64,000 nt of DNA, taken from positions 744,001 to 808,000 of the forward strand of contig NZ_FOZS01000001.1 of NCBI RefSeq assembly GCF_900116205.1, written 5' to 3'. Shown piece after piece: positions 17,752 through 28,716 of this stretch (the first letter of the stretch is position 1; each line of letters starts with the position of its first letter). The position numbers and the translations under genes were made by a program. This DNA is from Halostagnicola kamekurae (GTDB lineage Archaea; Halobacteriota; Halobacteria; Halobacteriales; Natrialbaceae). The notes beneath the pieces are model-generated. The model was not told where the DNA came from, searched no databases, and saw only the letters and a list, made by a program, of their open reading frames with translations.

Positions 17752-18555
17752 TCAGTCCGTCGCGCGCTGGTCGAACGCGGAAATCGGCCTCGCGGTCGCT
17801 CTGTACCGACGGAAGGCGTCGTGAGCCCACTCGAGCGCCGCCGTCGAATCGTTCCGGATCACGCCCCGGTAGGTCAGGTCGTCGTCGAACGGGACGACGT
17901 AGACGACCGACTCGGTCGGCGTCTCGACGATCGAGAGCTCGTAGGGGACCGTCGGCACCGTGTAGACGTCGATCTCCCCCTCGAGCGCGCCGTCTCCCAA
18001 CAGATCGGCGTGATCCGTCAGCGTCACTCGTGCCAGCGCCTCGGTGACGACGAGTTCGACGTCGAAGGCGTCGTCGATTGCGCGCTCGCGAAACTGCCGT
18101 CGGAACGCCGGCGTTCTGTCGGCCGCGGCGATGGCGCGAAGTCGCTCTGCGCGGTCGATCAGCTCGATGATCTCCTCGAACGGTTCGTTCGGCGCGTGTG
18201 CCGGGACTTCGAGCAGGGTGGCATCGCGGATCAGGTCCGTTGAGATGGGGGTCTCCGTGGGCAACTCGCGGAGCAGATCGCTCGTCCTCGAGATCGACTC
18301 GAACGTCTGCCGACTCCGGCGATGTGCCGTGAGCGCGAGTCGACCGGCGACGGTCAGCCGAAACCCGTCCTCACAGCGTCGTATACAATCGAGCGCCTCG
18401 AGTTCCCTGATGGCACGATCGATCGTCGATCGGGAGCAATCGAGGACCGCGATCAACTCGCGTTTTGTCGCCGGCCCGTCGTCGAGGTGCTCGAGCAGCG
18501 GCGAACGCTTGGCGACGGTCTGTAAAACGTCGTCTCCGGTACTCGAATGCCCCAT
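17752..18555 (-). CDS. Winged-helix HTH transcriptional regulator (possible FilR1-like C-terminus)
   Basis: Residues 10-85 form a winged helix: LLEHLDDGPATKRELIAVLD, then the recognition helix CSRSTIDRAIRELEALDCI and the wing FRLTVAGRLALTAH. The remaining 180 residues are an effector-like alpha/beta region whose order (DLLRELP, DAFDVELVVTEAL, YVVPFDDDLTYRGVI) resembles the FilR1/DUF1724 regulators of archaea; that assignment is tentative. The ATG at 18555 is preferred to the GTG at 18561. It sits directly downstream of aRF1 on the same strand (62 bp), but a functional link is not implied. Confidence 0.75.
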   Translation of the reverse strand: MGHSSTGDDVLQTVAKRSPLLEHLDDGPATKRELIAVLDCSRSTIDRAIRELEALDCIRRCEDGFRLTVAGRLALTAHRRSRQTFESISRTSDLLRELPTETPISTDLIRDATLLEVPAHAPNEPFEEIIELIDRAERLRAIAAADRTPAFRRQFRERAIDDAFDVELVVTEALARVTLTDHADLLGDGALEGEIDVYTVPTVPYELSIVETPTESVVYVVPFDDDLTYRGVIRNDSTAALEWAHDAFRRYRATARPISAFDQRATD

Positions 18556-18617
18556 CCTCACCTATTCGACGACGAGCGACGAGTAAAAAGTTCCCGATCA
18601 GGCAGTCGCGTCGACGC

Positions 18618-19877
18618 TTAGACGCCGGTACTGTACCGCAAGATGCCCGCAAAGCCGCCGAAGGCGTTGTACAGCTGTTCGCCCTTCTCGAAGTCCGTCG
18701 AGATGAACTTCGTCTCGGTCCCGCGCTGTTCGGCGATCTCGATGAGGTGGTCGATCGCGTCCTCGCGGTCGGCGTCGTCGGCCTCGATCGCGGTTCCACA
18801 CTCAGAACACTCGTGATCCGGCGTGGAATTACGCCGATCGATCACTTCGTAGTCGGTGTTCGAACACTCCGGACAGTCGAAGACGACGACGTCGGAGCGC
18901 AAGTCCTCGCTGATCAGCAGCGTCTCGACCGAGCCCATGATGAGGTTGTCGCGGGTCTGCTCGAAGCCGTAGGTCGCCCGCTCGCCCGCGTGGAGTTCCT
19001 CGAAAAACTCCTCCATCTCCTGTTTTTCCTTCATGACCTCCGCGTCGGCCAGCGCCTCCTCGGCGTTGTCGACGAGTTCCTTCAGACCGGATTCGTCGGT
19101 ATAGGAGACGTCGAACTTGCCGATGACGTTGTCCTGAATCTCGTGGTGGAGGTAATCGCCGTCGAGGAACTCGTCTTTCGTCGGCGAGGGGCCGCCGACG
19201 AGAATCCCGTCGAGTTCGTGGCGCTTCGGGACGAACAGATCGTTGCCCATTCCCGCGACTTCCTGATAGAAGTTGTCGATGGCCTCGAGGCGCAGTCGGG
19301 CGAACCGCTGTGCGGACTGGCCACCCTTTCGCTGCTTGCCGGGCACCAGCGAGGAGGCAGACTTGACCGGCTCGATGCGCTTACCACGCAGCCAGCCGAC
19401 GTTCGCTTCGCGCCGGTCGAGGACGATCAGCCCGTAGAGGCCGTTGTCCGCCAGCATGTGCTCTAACGGCTCGGTGAGAAAGTCCGAATCGCAGTGATAC
19501 CGGAAGGATTCGACGGGCTGGGGCGGGCTCTCGAGGACGTTCGTGACCATCTCCGTCTGGCCGCCGCCGGCGTCGACGGCCCCCGAGAACATGACGAGCC
19601 CGTTCTCCGGCGGGTACGTATCGTAGTACCGAAGCCGGTCTTTGATCGATGTCAACGCGTCCTGTACGTTGGTGCGGGTCTGCTTCGACTTGATGTTTGC
19701 CGCTTCGGAGTGTTCCTGGGTGACGTGTGCGACGACGTCACTGATCTGGCGATCGTCGGGAACGTAGATGGTCACGAGTTGCGTTCCCGACCCCTCGTAG
19801 TCCTTGAGATCCTCGATAACCTTCCGGAATTCGTACTTCTTCCGGTCGGATTGCTCCTGCTCGCCCTCCTGACTCAT
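18618..19877 (-). CDS. prf1: Peptide chain release factor aRF1
   Basis: aRF1 recognises all three stop codons and triggers peptidyl-tRNA hydrolysis. The 419-residue protein has the three eRF1 domains. Domain 1 carries NIKS (AANIKSKQTR) and the YxCxxxF element (YHCDSDF), which together read the stop codon. Domain 2 carries the universal GGQ motif (DAGGGQTEM), which enters the peptidyl-transferase centre. Domain 3 contains a zinc-ribbon-like insertion (VFDCPECSNTD...CSECG) typical of archaeal aRF1. The ATG at 19877 is supported by a TATA-like box about 30 bp upstream, and the ORF's extension to 20036 is rejected. Confidence 0.96.
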   Translation of the reverse strand: MSQEGEQEQSDRKKYEFRKVIEDLKDYEGSGTQLVTIYVPDDRQISDVVAHVTQEHSEAANIKSKQTRTNVQDALTSIKDRLRYYDTYPPENGLVMFSGAVDAGGGQTEMVTNVLESPPQPVESFRYHCDSDFLTEPLEHMLADNGLYGLIVLDRREANVGWLRGKRIEPVKSASSLVPGKQRKGGQSAQRFARLRLEAIDNFYQEVAGMGNDLFVPKRHELDGILVGGPSPTKDEFLDGDYLHHEIQDNVIGKFDVSYTDESGLKELVDNAEEALADAEVMKEKQEMEEFFEELHAGERATYGFEQTRDNLIMGSVETLLISEDLRSDVVVFDCPECSNTDYEVIDRRNSTPDHECSECGTAIEADDADREDAIDHLIEIAEQRGTETKFISTDFEKGEQLYNAFGGFAGILRYSTGV

Positions 19878-19903
19878 TGTTTGTCCACTAGCGGACCTGC
19901 GGG

Positions 19904-19912
19904 TAAGTATTT
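19904..19912 (-). promoter_or_regulatory. TATA-like box for prf1
   Basis: Read on the minus strand the element is AAATACTTA, 27-35 bp before the ATG at 19877. This spacing implies a leaderless transcript and decides the start. Confidence 0.55.
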
Positions 19913-20050
19913 GTTGACCTGCCGAGCGCGTGCACAACGGGCGTTTCAGGCCGTCTTCCGGCGGACTATCCGCCCCCAGTCCGTCGCTGTTCGAGTGATT
20001 TCTATGTTGGTATCGAAGCCGTTTTGGCTCGCGCACCCCTGGGTCCCTGC

Positions 20051-20461
20051 ATGAACGGCGATAGCGACATGACTCTGGCGTTCGAACTCGAGGCGTTGAA
20101 GGAAGTCGCCTCCCCCGAATCCGTCTTCGAGGACGCCCGGAGTTGGACCACCTACATCGGCGTCGTCTCCGAGAAACCGACCTACGTCGTGACGAACTTC
20201 ACGCGGAAAAATCGCGTGCGCCAGGACTTCTTCTCCGGCCCGCGTGGCGTTGACGAGAGCCTCGAGGGCGTCAAAGACCAGTTCGACACCGATCGGTACG
20301 TCTTCATCGGAACGACCGACGACGACGAAGCCCGCGCCGACGAGCTCGGCTGGGAGTACCTCGACATCGAGGACGCCGCCGAGGCCGCTGACTGGACGAT
20401 GGGGTCGGAGACGACGCCCGAGGAAATCGAGCCGGATACGTCTCGAGACGACTGGCCCTGA
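20051..20461 (+). CDS. Conserved haloarchaeal protein (DUF7124-like), 136 aa
   Basis: The protein is soluble and strongly acidic. Its core reads as an alpha/beta unit: SPESVFEDARSWTTYIGVVS, PTYVVTNFTRKNRVRQDFF, and DTDRYVFIGTTDDDEARADE, with a conserved-looking basic patch (TRKNRVRQ). The C-terminal 30 residues are acidic and probably disordered. It resembles a protein found across haloarchaea next to aRF1, which I recall as DUF7124, but the name is from memory. The ATG at 20051 (MNGDSDM) or the next at 20069 could be used. No function is proposed. Confidence 0.65.
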   Translation: MNGDSDMTLAFELEALKEVASPESVFEDARSWTTYIGVVSEKPTYVVTNFTRKNRVRQDFFSGPRGVDESLEGVKDQFDTDRYVFIGTTDDDEARADELGWEYLDIEDAAEAADWTMGSETTPEEIEPDTSRDDWP

Positions 20462-20523
20462 GAGTCTCGAGTGATTCTATTCCCCTCGAGACCTCCGGTG
20501 TAAACTGATCGCATCGGACAACA

Positions 20524-20748
20524 TCACACCTCGTCTTTCTCGTCTGCCTGCAGTTCGCTGACCTGCTTCTCTAATTCGTGACGCCGGTAAAACTGCTCAC
20601 CCATCGCAAATCCGATTACTAACCCGAATGCGGCTCCTATCATATTGTAAATCAACCCGAATTCGGCCCCTAGGACATTGAAAAGGGAAAATCCGATACC
20701 CATGCAAATGATTCCAGGAATGAGAATCGAACTGGCTTTCGACGTCAT
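20524..20748 (-). CDS. Small two-span membrane protein, 74 aa
   Basis: The protein has two hydrophobic helices (about residues 6-25 and 32-50) joined by a short turn, with Gly/Met-rich GxxxG-like faces. A charged tail of 24 residues (YRRHELEKQVSELQADEKDE) has heptad character and could form a short coiled coil. The GC content is clearly below the neighbours. It lies 34 bp downstream of another tiny membrane gene on the same strand (20783-20962), so the two probably form one transcript. Confidence 0.6.
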   Translation of the reverse strand: MTSKASSILIPGIICMGIGFSLFNVLGAEFGLIYNMIGAAFGLVIGFAMGEQFYRRHELEKQVSELQADEKDEV

Positions 20749-20782
20749 ATCTCCATTTTAATTGTTCATACATTTACAATTT

Positions 20783-20962
20783 TCACCGATGTCGAATACG
20801 AAGCAGGAGTATCAGACCCGCTACTGGAAGTAGGGTGGCAAGCAAAACCACTCCGAGAGTTAGCAATTCCAGAGGGAGAAAAAAGATAATCATTAGTACG
20901 ATGTTACTAATCAAAAGCGCGATTATCAGATTGAGGCGGAAGATGACTGGGTTCCCGTTCAT
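20783..20962 (-). CDS. Very small membrane protein, 59 aa
   Basis: The minus-strand frame starts with ATG at 20962 and ends with TGA at 20783, giving 59 residues. It starts MNGNPVIFRLNLI and contains two almost continuous hydrophobic segments (about residues 11-29 and 33-54) ending RIRHR, a positive-inside C-terminus. The codons are AT-richer than the genome average, as in the adjacent 20524-20748 gene. The hydrophobic pattern with charged ends is unlikely to arise by chance, and spacing to the downstream gene supports an operon. Function unknown. Confidence 0.55.
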   Translation of the reverse strand: MNGNPVIFRLNLIIALLISNIVLMIIFFLPLELLTLGVVLLATLLPVAGLILLLRIRHR

Positions 20963-21150
20963 GATCTCGTGTTCTCACCTACTCTCAAATATATGTCTTG
21001 TGTGTTTATTACTTGGCCTATATTGATCGCAAAGGATTCCAAATCGGTCGGTCTCTGTTCATTTTGCGCGATCACGCCCTCGAGCTAAACTCATCACCGC
21101 TCTCGCCTCGAGGCGTCGCGCTTATCCCCGCGCCGGCCGAACGTGGCACA

Positions 21151-21684
21151 ATGGCTACACCCCGCGTTCCGGGTGACGACGTCGGCAGTTTCGAGCTACC
21201 CTGCGGCACCGAGATCGACCCACGCGACATCGACCTGGGGATGCGCGAGTACAGTTGTTCCTGCGGCGAGACCCACGCCGTCGTGACGGACGCCCATCCC
21301 CCGTCGCGATTTTTCCCCGAGTCGTTCGTCACGGTGCTCGAGGAGACCATCGAGACCGAAGACGAGTTCGACAGCTTCGGCACGCCGCACTTGCTCGGTG
21401 TGACAATGGAGGAGTTCCCAGAGCAGGTCGCCTCCTACGACGCGGCCGACGACGGCAGCGTCGGCTACACGCTCGTCTGGGTCACGGGGTTCGACTCGAG
21501 ACGGCTGCACGAGATCGTCGTCGAACTGGTCATCGAACTCATGGAGCACGCGATGAGCCACGCCGGCGACGATCAGGCGGTTTCGCAGTTCGAACGACAG
21601 ATGCTCGAGTTCGACGTCGAGGCGTTCGTCGAGGAGTATCGGCAGGCTCGAGAGTTCGAGACCGAGCACGACCAGGCGCTGTGA
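21151..21684 (+). CDS. DUF5815 family protein
   Basis: The 177-residue acidic soluble protein begins MATPRVPGDD and has a CSCGETHAVV motif near residue 34, preceded by LPCGTEIDPRDIDLGMREY; this opening is characteristic of the haloarchaeal DUF5815 family. The Cys-x-Cys and neighbouring Cys/His could bind a metal. The C-terminal half is helical (VVELVIELMEHAMSHAGDD...). The upstream extension of the frame to 20998 is non-coding in character. The gene is monocistronic, with unknown function. Confidence 0.72.
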   Translation: MATPRVPGDDVGSFELPCGTEIDPRDIDLGMREYSCSCGETHAVVTDAHPPSRFFPESFVTVLEETIETEDEFDSFGTPHLLGVTMEEFPEQVASYDAADDGSVGYTLVWVTGFDSRRLHEIVVELVIELMEHAMSHAGDDQAVSQFERQMLEFDVEAFVEEYRQAREFETEHDQAL

Positions 21685-21825
21685 GTTCGAGGGGCGCTGT
21701 TGGGGCCTCGTCGCCCGAAGCACGTGTCAGTGCGGTCGCGTACCTCCGTCGGGGAGCTACATGCTGGCGGTATCTGCGAGTCGTCTGTTCGAACCCCGCC
21801 TGGATGTCTCCCGAAGTGTGAAAAA

Positions 21826-21835
21826 AGTATTATAT
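21826..21835 (+). promoter_or_regulatory. TATA box for the 58-residue gene at 21860
   Basis: AGTATTATAT lies 25-34 bp before the ATG at 21860 and is preceded by a run of six A residues (BRE-like purines). This is one of the clearest leaderless promoters in the window and supports the tiny gene being real. Confidence 0.6.
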
Positions 21836-21859
21836 CGAGGCAGCCTCAAGTAAATCGTA

Positions 21860-22036
21860 ATGACCGAATCCGGTGAGTGTGACGCCGCTCCGTCTAGCAC
21901 CGAACAGGATCCGGCGCGGTTCGTCTACCCCGTCGGTGTCCTCGGATCGCTCCTCCTTCTCGCGAGCGGTAACATTCTGCTCTTCGTTGCCGGTATCGCG
22001 CTCACACTAGCCGTGGCAAAGCAAGTCGCGGAATAG
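21860..22036 (+). CDS. Very small membrane protein, 58 aa
   Basis: The frame starts ATG at 21860 and stops TAG at 22034-22036. The first 20 residues are polar (MTESGECDAAPSSTEQDPAR). The rest form two short hydrophobic helices split by Ser-Gly-Asn (LGSLLLLASGNILLFVAGIALTLA in part), ending KQVAE. A strong TATA box sits at the leaderless spacing. Codon choice is GC-rich, like ordinary genes here. No family is recognised. Confidence 0.6.
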   Translation: MTESGECDAAPSSTEQDPARFVYPVGVLGSLLLLASGNILLFVAGIALTLAVAKQVAE

Positions 22037-22156
22037 CTAGTTTTCATCAGCCAGTTCGCGTGGTGCATTGGTGTGGGACGAACTCGAGTCTGATCGCAGA
22101 GATGGTGCGAAGCCGCGAACTCGAGTACACCACAAACGCTGGCAACGTGGATTTCC

Positions 22157-22185
22157 GGCTCTGTTGAAATCCTCTTCTTCAGAGG
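22157..22185. mobile_element. Possible solo end of an IS6-like insertion sequence
   Basis: GGCTCTGTTGAAATCC at 22157-22172 resembles, from memory, the terminal repeats of haloarchaeal IS6-family elements (ISH14/15/29 group). It overlaps a short inverted repeat, CCTCT-TCTTC-AGAGG (22171-22185). No transposase is nearby. It is best treated as a weak relic. Confidence 0.25.
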
Positions 22186-22250
22186 AATTTGAATGTGAAA
22201 CACACACTATGGATATGAGCTTACCAGCACAGTCGGTTAGTCCGAAGTGA

Positions 22251-22258
22251 CATATATC
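22251..22258 (+). promoter_or_regulatory. TATA box for the gene at 22279
   Basis: CATATATC lies 21-28 bp before the ATG at 22279, close to the leaderless spacing. Confidence 0.5.
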
Positions 22259-22278
22259 GAAACGACCTACGGCAATTT

Positions 22279-22494
22279 ATGTCGACCAATGGAATTGATT
22301 CTAGCGGGGGCCTGTATGCCCGACTACCGCGGAGTGTGAAACTCGGCGTTGCACTGTTAGGTGTAGTGTACGCTGTGGCGATACTGACCGACAGTATCAA
22401 CGACCCGATTCCAAATGATGTCTGGGCAATCGTCTGGTTCGCGGTGGCTGTTGGCCTGCTCGTACGTGCGGTTCGTCTGCACAGACAGTCGTGA
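22279..22494 (+). CDS. Small two-span membrane protein, 71 aa
   Basis: After a short polar N-terminus (MSTNGIDSSGGLYARLP) there are two hydrophobic helices: VKLGVALLGVVYAVAILT at about residues 20-37 and VWAIVWFAVAVGLLVRAV at about 47-64. A short acidic loop lies between them, and the tail is basic. It belongs to the cluster of tiny membrane genes at 20.5-22.8 kb. No family is recognised. Confidence 0.6.
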   Translation: MSTNGIDSSGGLYARLPRSVKLGVALLGVVYAVAILTDSINDPIPNDVWAIVWFAVAVGLLVRAVRLHRQS

Positions 22495-22597
22495 TAGATT
22501 CACGCTCTGTACTGAACGGCAACTACAGATGCTTCTTGTCTGCTTCAGTGGTTCTACAAGCAGCAGTTCTATTTATCATCAATGCGTTATATGAGAC

Positions 22598-22804
22598 GTG
22601 ACTGACATTGGTAACCCGTTTGGGTTCGACGTTGCAACAGTTCTCACCGGGTCGGGGCTGACACTCTTGGTATCTGCGGGGATAATGAGATATGGCGGTC
22701 AATTCGAGTATACCACAGGAGAGCTCTATGGGATCAGCGGTGGTGTGTTTATCATACTCGGTGTTCTCTATGGACTCCTCCTCATCGTCAGTGGATACCG
22801 TTGA
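22598..22804 (+). CDS. Small two-span membrane protein with GTG start, 68 aa
   Basis: The start is GTG at 22598, preceded by an ATTTATC box at 22571-22577 at the leaderless spacing. The product begins MTDIGNPFGFDVATVL. It has two hydrophobic helices (about 14-30 and 46-65) separated by a polar loop with YGGQFEYTTGELYG. Its codons are AT-richer than the surrounding metabolic genes. No family is recognised. Confidence 0.55.
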   Translation: MTDIGNPFGFDVATVLTGSGLTLLVSAGIMRYGGQFEYTTGELYGISGGVFIILGVLYGLLLIVSGYR

Positions 22805-23293
22805 GTGCCCAAGCGAACACGTAACACTCTGTGACGACCGATCTTTCTATTCCTGTACTTACCGATCCCTCTCGAAATTTGTTAGCCGCTGATGGTTTCC
22901 ACAGAGCCGATTTCCACACTCTCCCCAGCCGATTCCCTCGCTCACAGGCTCACGGTGGCTCGAGAGGCCGCCGACTTTCGTCATCAAGTGAACGTATCCC
23001 GTTCGCGGGCATCGCGAATCTCCGATCCACTCAGTCACGAAACGGCAGACCGTTTCGAATGACTTCGCCGTTCGCTGTTCCGCGACGCTTCTCGTTGGTC
23101 TCCGTGATAGAGGACCTCGCACACCCCTCCGCACAGTTCATTGTTCGCTTACCGTGCGTGAGCGCCGCCCGTTACTCGAGTGCGTTCGAGCGCGGTCGAA
23201 ATCGAGCGAGTTCGAAATTCGAAATTCGATTTCGAGAATCGTACTGTTTCGTGGGGCTTATTACGATGTGCGAATTTTGGATGAACAAGACCA
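22805..23293. other. Intergenic region before carB
   Basis: No convincing gene was found. Frames on both strands are short or read as shadows. The last 100 bp hold a cluster of TCGAAAT/ATTTCGA words (about 23196-23236), including TCGAAATTCGAAATTCGA. A TATA-like GCTTATTACG lies about 30 bp before the carB ATG. Confidence 0.5.
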
Positions 23294-26464
<3,171 letters not shown>

Positions 26465-26545
26465 CCGACCGTTTCCCCCTTCGCCCTTTCTCGCGTTCGT
26501 CGTGGCGCTGCAGGCTGTAGACTAATACGCTGAGAGCCCGGAGCG

Positions 26546-28132
26546 ATGACCATGCCGACAGCATCCGATCTGCTCGTCACCTGCCTCGAGGCCGAGGGGG
26601 TCGACCGCGTGTTCGGTCTGCCGGGCGAAGAAATCGAGGACCTGCTGTTCTCGCTCCGAGATTCCGAGATCGATTTCGTTCCGACGCGCCACGAGCAGGG
26701 CGCGGCGTTTATGGCCGACGTTCACGGTCGGTTGACCGGCGAGGCCGGCGTCTGTTTGTCGACGCTCGGCCCCGGCGCGACGAACCTCATCACCGGCGTC
26801 GCCGACGCGCAACTGGACAAGAGCCCCGTCGTCGCGATCACTGGCCAGGGGGACCGCGAGCGGTTACACAAGGAGAGTCATCAGGCCCTCGACGTGGTCG
26901 ACGTGTTCGAGCCGATCGTCACCTGGAATACGCAGGTCGCGGATCCCGAAACCGTCCCGGAGTCGGTGCGCAAAGCGTTCAAACTCGCGGAGTACGAGAA
27001 ACCGGGCGCGACCCACCTCGAGTTTCCGGAAGACGTCGCCCGCGAAGAGATCGAATCCGCGCCGATCTCGAGTCGCGAACGAGTTCGGCGTCCGGACCCC
27101 GATGACGACTCGGTCGAACGGGCCGCGGCGCTGATCGAATCCGCAGCGCGCCCGATCGTCCTCGCCGGCAACGGAGCGGTTCGAACGCGTAGCTCCGACA
27201 GCATCCGCGCGCTCGTCGATCGACTCGGGATTCCCGTCGTCGCGACGTACATGGGGAAGGGCGCGCTTTCCGACCGGCACGCCGCGTCGCTGATGACGCT
27301 CGATTCGGGGCCGAACGGCGAAGCCGCGACGGCCATCGAGCAGGCCGATTGCGTGGTCGCGGTCGGGTACGATATCGCCGAGCACGACCCCGCCGGCTGG
27401 AATCCGGATCTCGAGAAGTCGATCGTTCACATCGATATCGAGCCCGCGGAGGTGTATCGTCACTACGCGCCCGACGTGGAGATCGTCGCCGACACCGGTG
27501 CGTCGCTCGCCGCGATCGCGGATCGAGTCGCCGCCGACGCGTGTTCGCTGTGGTGTGAAGACGACCACGATCGCATCCTCGAGGCGGCGACGGCGAAACC
27601 GACCGACGACGATCCGATCACCGTCGAAAACGTCATCCCGTTGTTGCGCGAGGCGATGGCCGACGCGGACGTGCTCGTCTCCGACGTCGGCACGCACAAG
27701 ATGAAAATCGCCCGGGGGTTCCCGACCTACGAACCGAACACCTGCATCGTTTCGAACGGGCTGGCGAGCATGGGAATCGCGGTTCCGGGAGCGCTCGCCG
27801 CCGACTTCGCGGTCGACGCGAACGTCGTCGCCGGCACCGGCGACGGCGGCTTCCTCATGAACGCCGCGGAACTCGAGACGGCGACCCGACTCGAGTGTTC
27901 GTTCACGGTTGTCGTGTTCGTCGACGACGATTACGGGTTGATCTCCGCCCAGCAACGGGCGACACGCGGCGAGCACTTCGGGACGACGCTCACGAATCCG
28001 GACTTCGTCGCGTTCGCAGAATCGTTCGGAATCGACGCCTCCCGTCCCGAGACGTGGGACGAAATCGAACGCGCGTTCGACGAGGCGATTCCGTCCGACG
28101 AACTCGAGCTACTGGCGATCCAACTCGATTGA
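26546..28132 (+). CDS. Thiamine-diphosphate enzyme of the acetolactate synthase large-subunit type
   Basis: The 528-residue enzyme has the three domains of the pyruvate decarboxylase/acetolactate synthase family. The catalytic Glu lies in TRHEQGAAFMADVHGRLTG (residue about 50), and GPGATNLITGVADAQLDKSP is the ALS-like loop. The ThDP motif is GDGGFLMNAAELETA. Where most family members end this motif with Asn residues, here the chain reads VVFVDDDYG. The middle resembles catabolic, FAD-independent AlsS (SNGLASMGIAVPGALA) more than anabolic IlvB, and no ilvN or ilvC gene follows. Acetolactate, acetoin or another 2-keto acid product is possible. ATGs at 26546 and 26552 are both usable. Confidence 0.82.
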   Translation: MTMPTASDLLVTCLEAEGVDRVFGLPGEEIEDLLFSLRDSEIDFVPTRHEQGAAFMADVHGRLTGEAGVCLSTLGPGATNLITGVADAQLDKSPVVAITGQGDRERLHKESHQALDVVDVFEPIVTWNTQVADPETVPESVRKAFKLAEYEKPGATHLEFPEDVAREEIESAPISSRERVRRPDPDDDSVERAAALIESAARPIVLAGNGAVRTRSSDSIRALVDRLGIPVVATYMGKGALSDRHAASLMTLDSGPNGEAATAIEQADCVVAVGYDIAEHDPAGWNPDLEKSIVHIDIEPAEVYRHYAPDVEIVADTGASLAAIADRVAADACSLWCEDDHDRILEAATAKPTDDDPITVENVIPLLREAMADADVLVSDVGTHKMKIARGFPTYEPNTCIVSNGLASMGIAVPGALAADFAVDANVVAGTGDGGFLMNAAELETATRLECSFTVVVFVDDDYGLISAQQRATRGEHFGTTLTNPDFVAFAESFGIDASRPETWDEIERAFDEAIPSDELELLAIQLD

Positions 28133-28277
28133 TACGTCTCGACGACGGGCGAACGGATCCATGGATACGCCCCGGATCGGCGATCCACCGAACTCTCTCG
28201 GAGTAACGAATATGTCGGTCTAACGCCCGCTGTCGATCCAGCAACCCCCTATCGATCCGTTCCGCTCCCCGATTCGA

Positions 28278-28538
28278 TTACGTGGCGTATTCGCCCGGAT
28301 CGACCGCCTCGCCGTCGATTTCGACATCCGTGCTACCGCCGGTGACGGTGATGTCCGTGACTTCGCCGGAGAACTGAAACTCGAGGTGGTCGGAGTCAAC
28401 GGCCCCCTCGACGGTCGTTCCCGACGCGATGATCGCGTCCTCGAAGGAGTCCCCGGTGGTCGGTTCGATCGTTCCATCCACGGTGATTTCGAAGTTAGAC
28501 GGCGTTTCGGATCCGCCAATCGTGAGTAACTGCGTCAT
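28278..28538 (-). CDS. Hypothetical beta-rich protein, 86 aa
   Basis: The small acidic protein consists almost entirely of short alternating strands with Thr/Ser/Gly turns (for example NFEITVDGTIEPTTGDS and VTDITVTGGSTDVEIDGEAV). There is no signal peptide or membrane span. The start is ATG at 28538 (MTQLLTIGGSE); the ORF extends further upstream only as shadow. It is divergent from folCP with about 180 bp between starts. I do not recognise a family; it reads like a small jelly-roll or Ig-like module. Confidence 0.55.
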   Translation of the reverse strand: MTQLLTIGGSETPSNFEITVDGTIEPTTGDSFEDAIIASGTTVEGAVDSDHLEFQFSGEVTDITVTGGSTDVEIDGEAVDPGEYAT

Positions 28539-28716
28539 ACACGGGACAGATTCGAACACCAGATCATAAGTTTTCCCTCTCAGGTAACGGTAAGAAAGTC
28601 CGAACGTCGGTCGAACCTGACCATCAATCGATCCGAAACGGCTCGTTCGACGACACGTAGTGTCGTGGCAAATGCCGTTGCGCAACCCTAAAGCGGACGG
28701 ACTCTGTGGATCAGAT

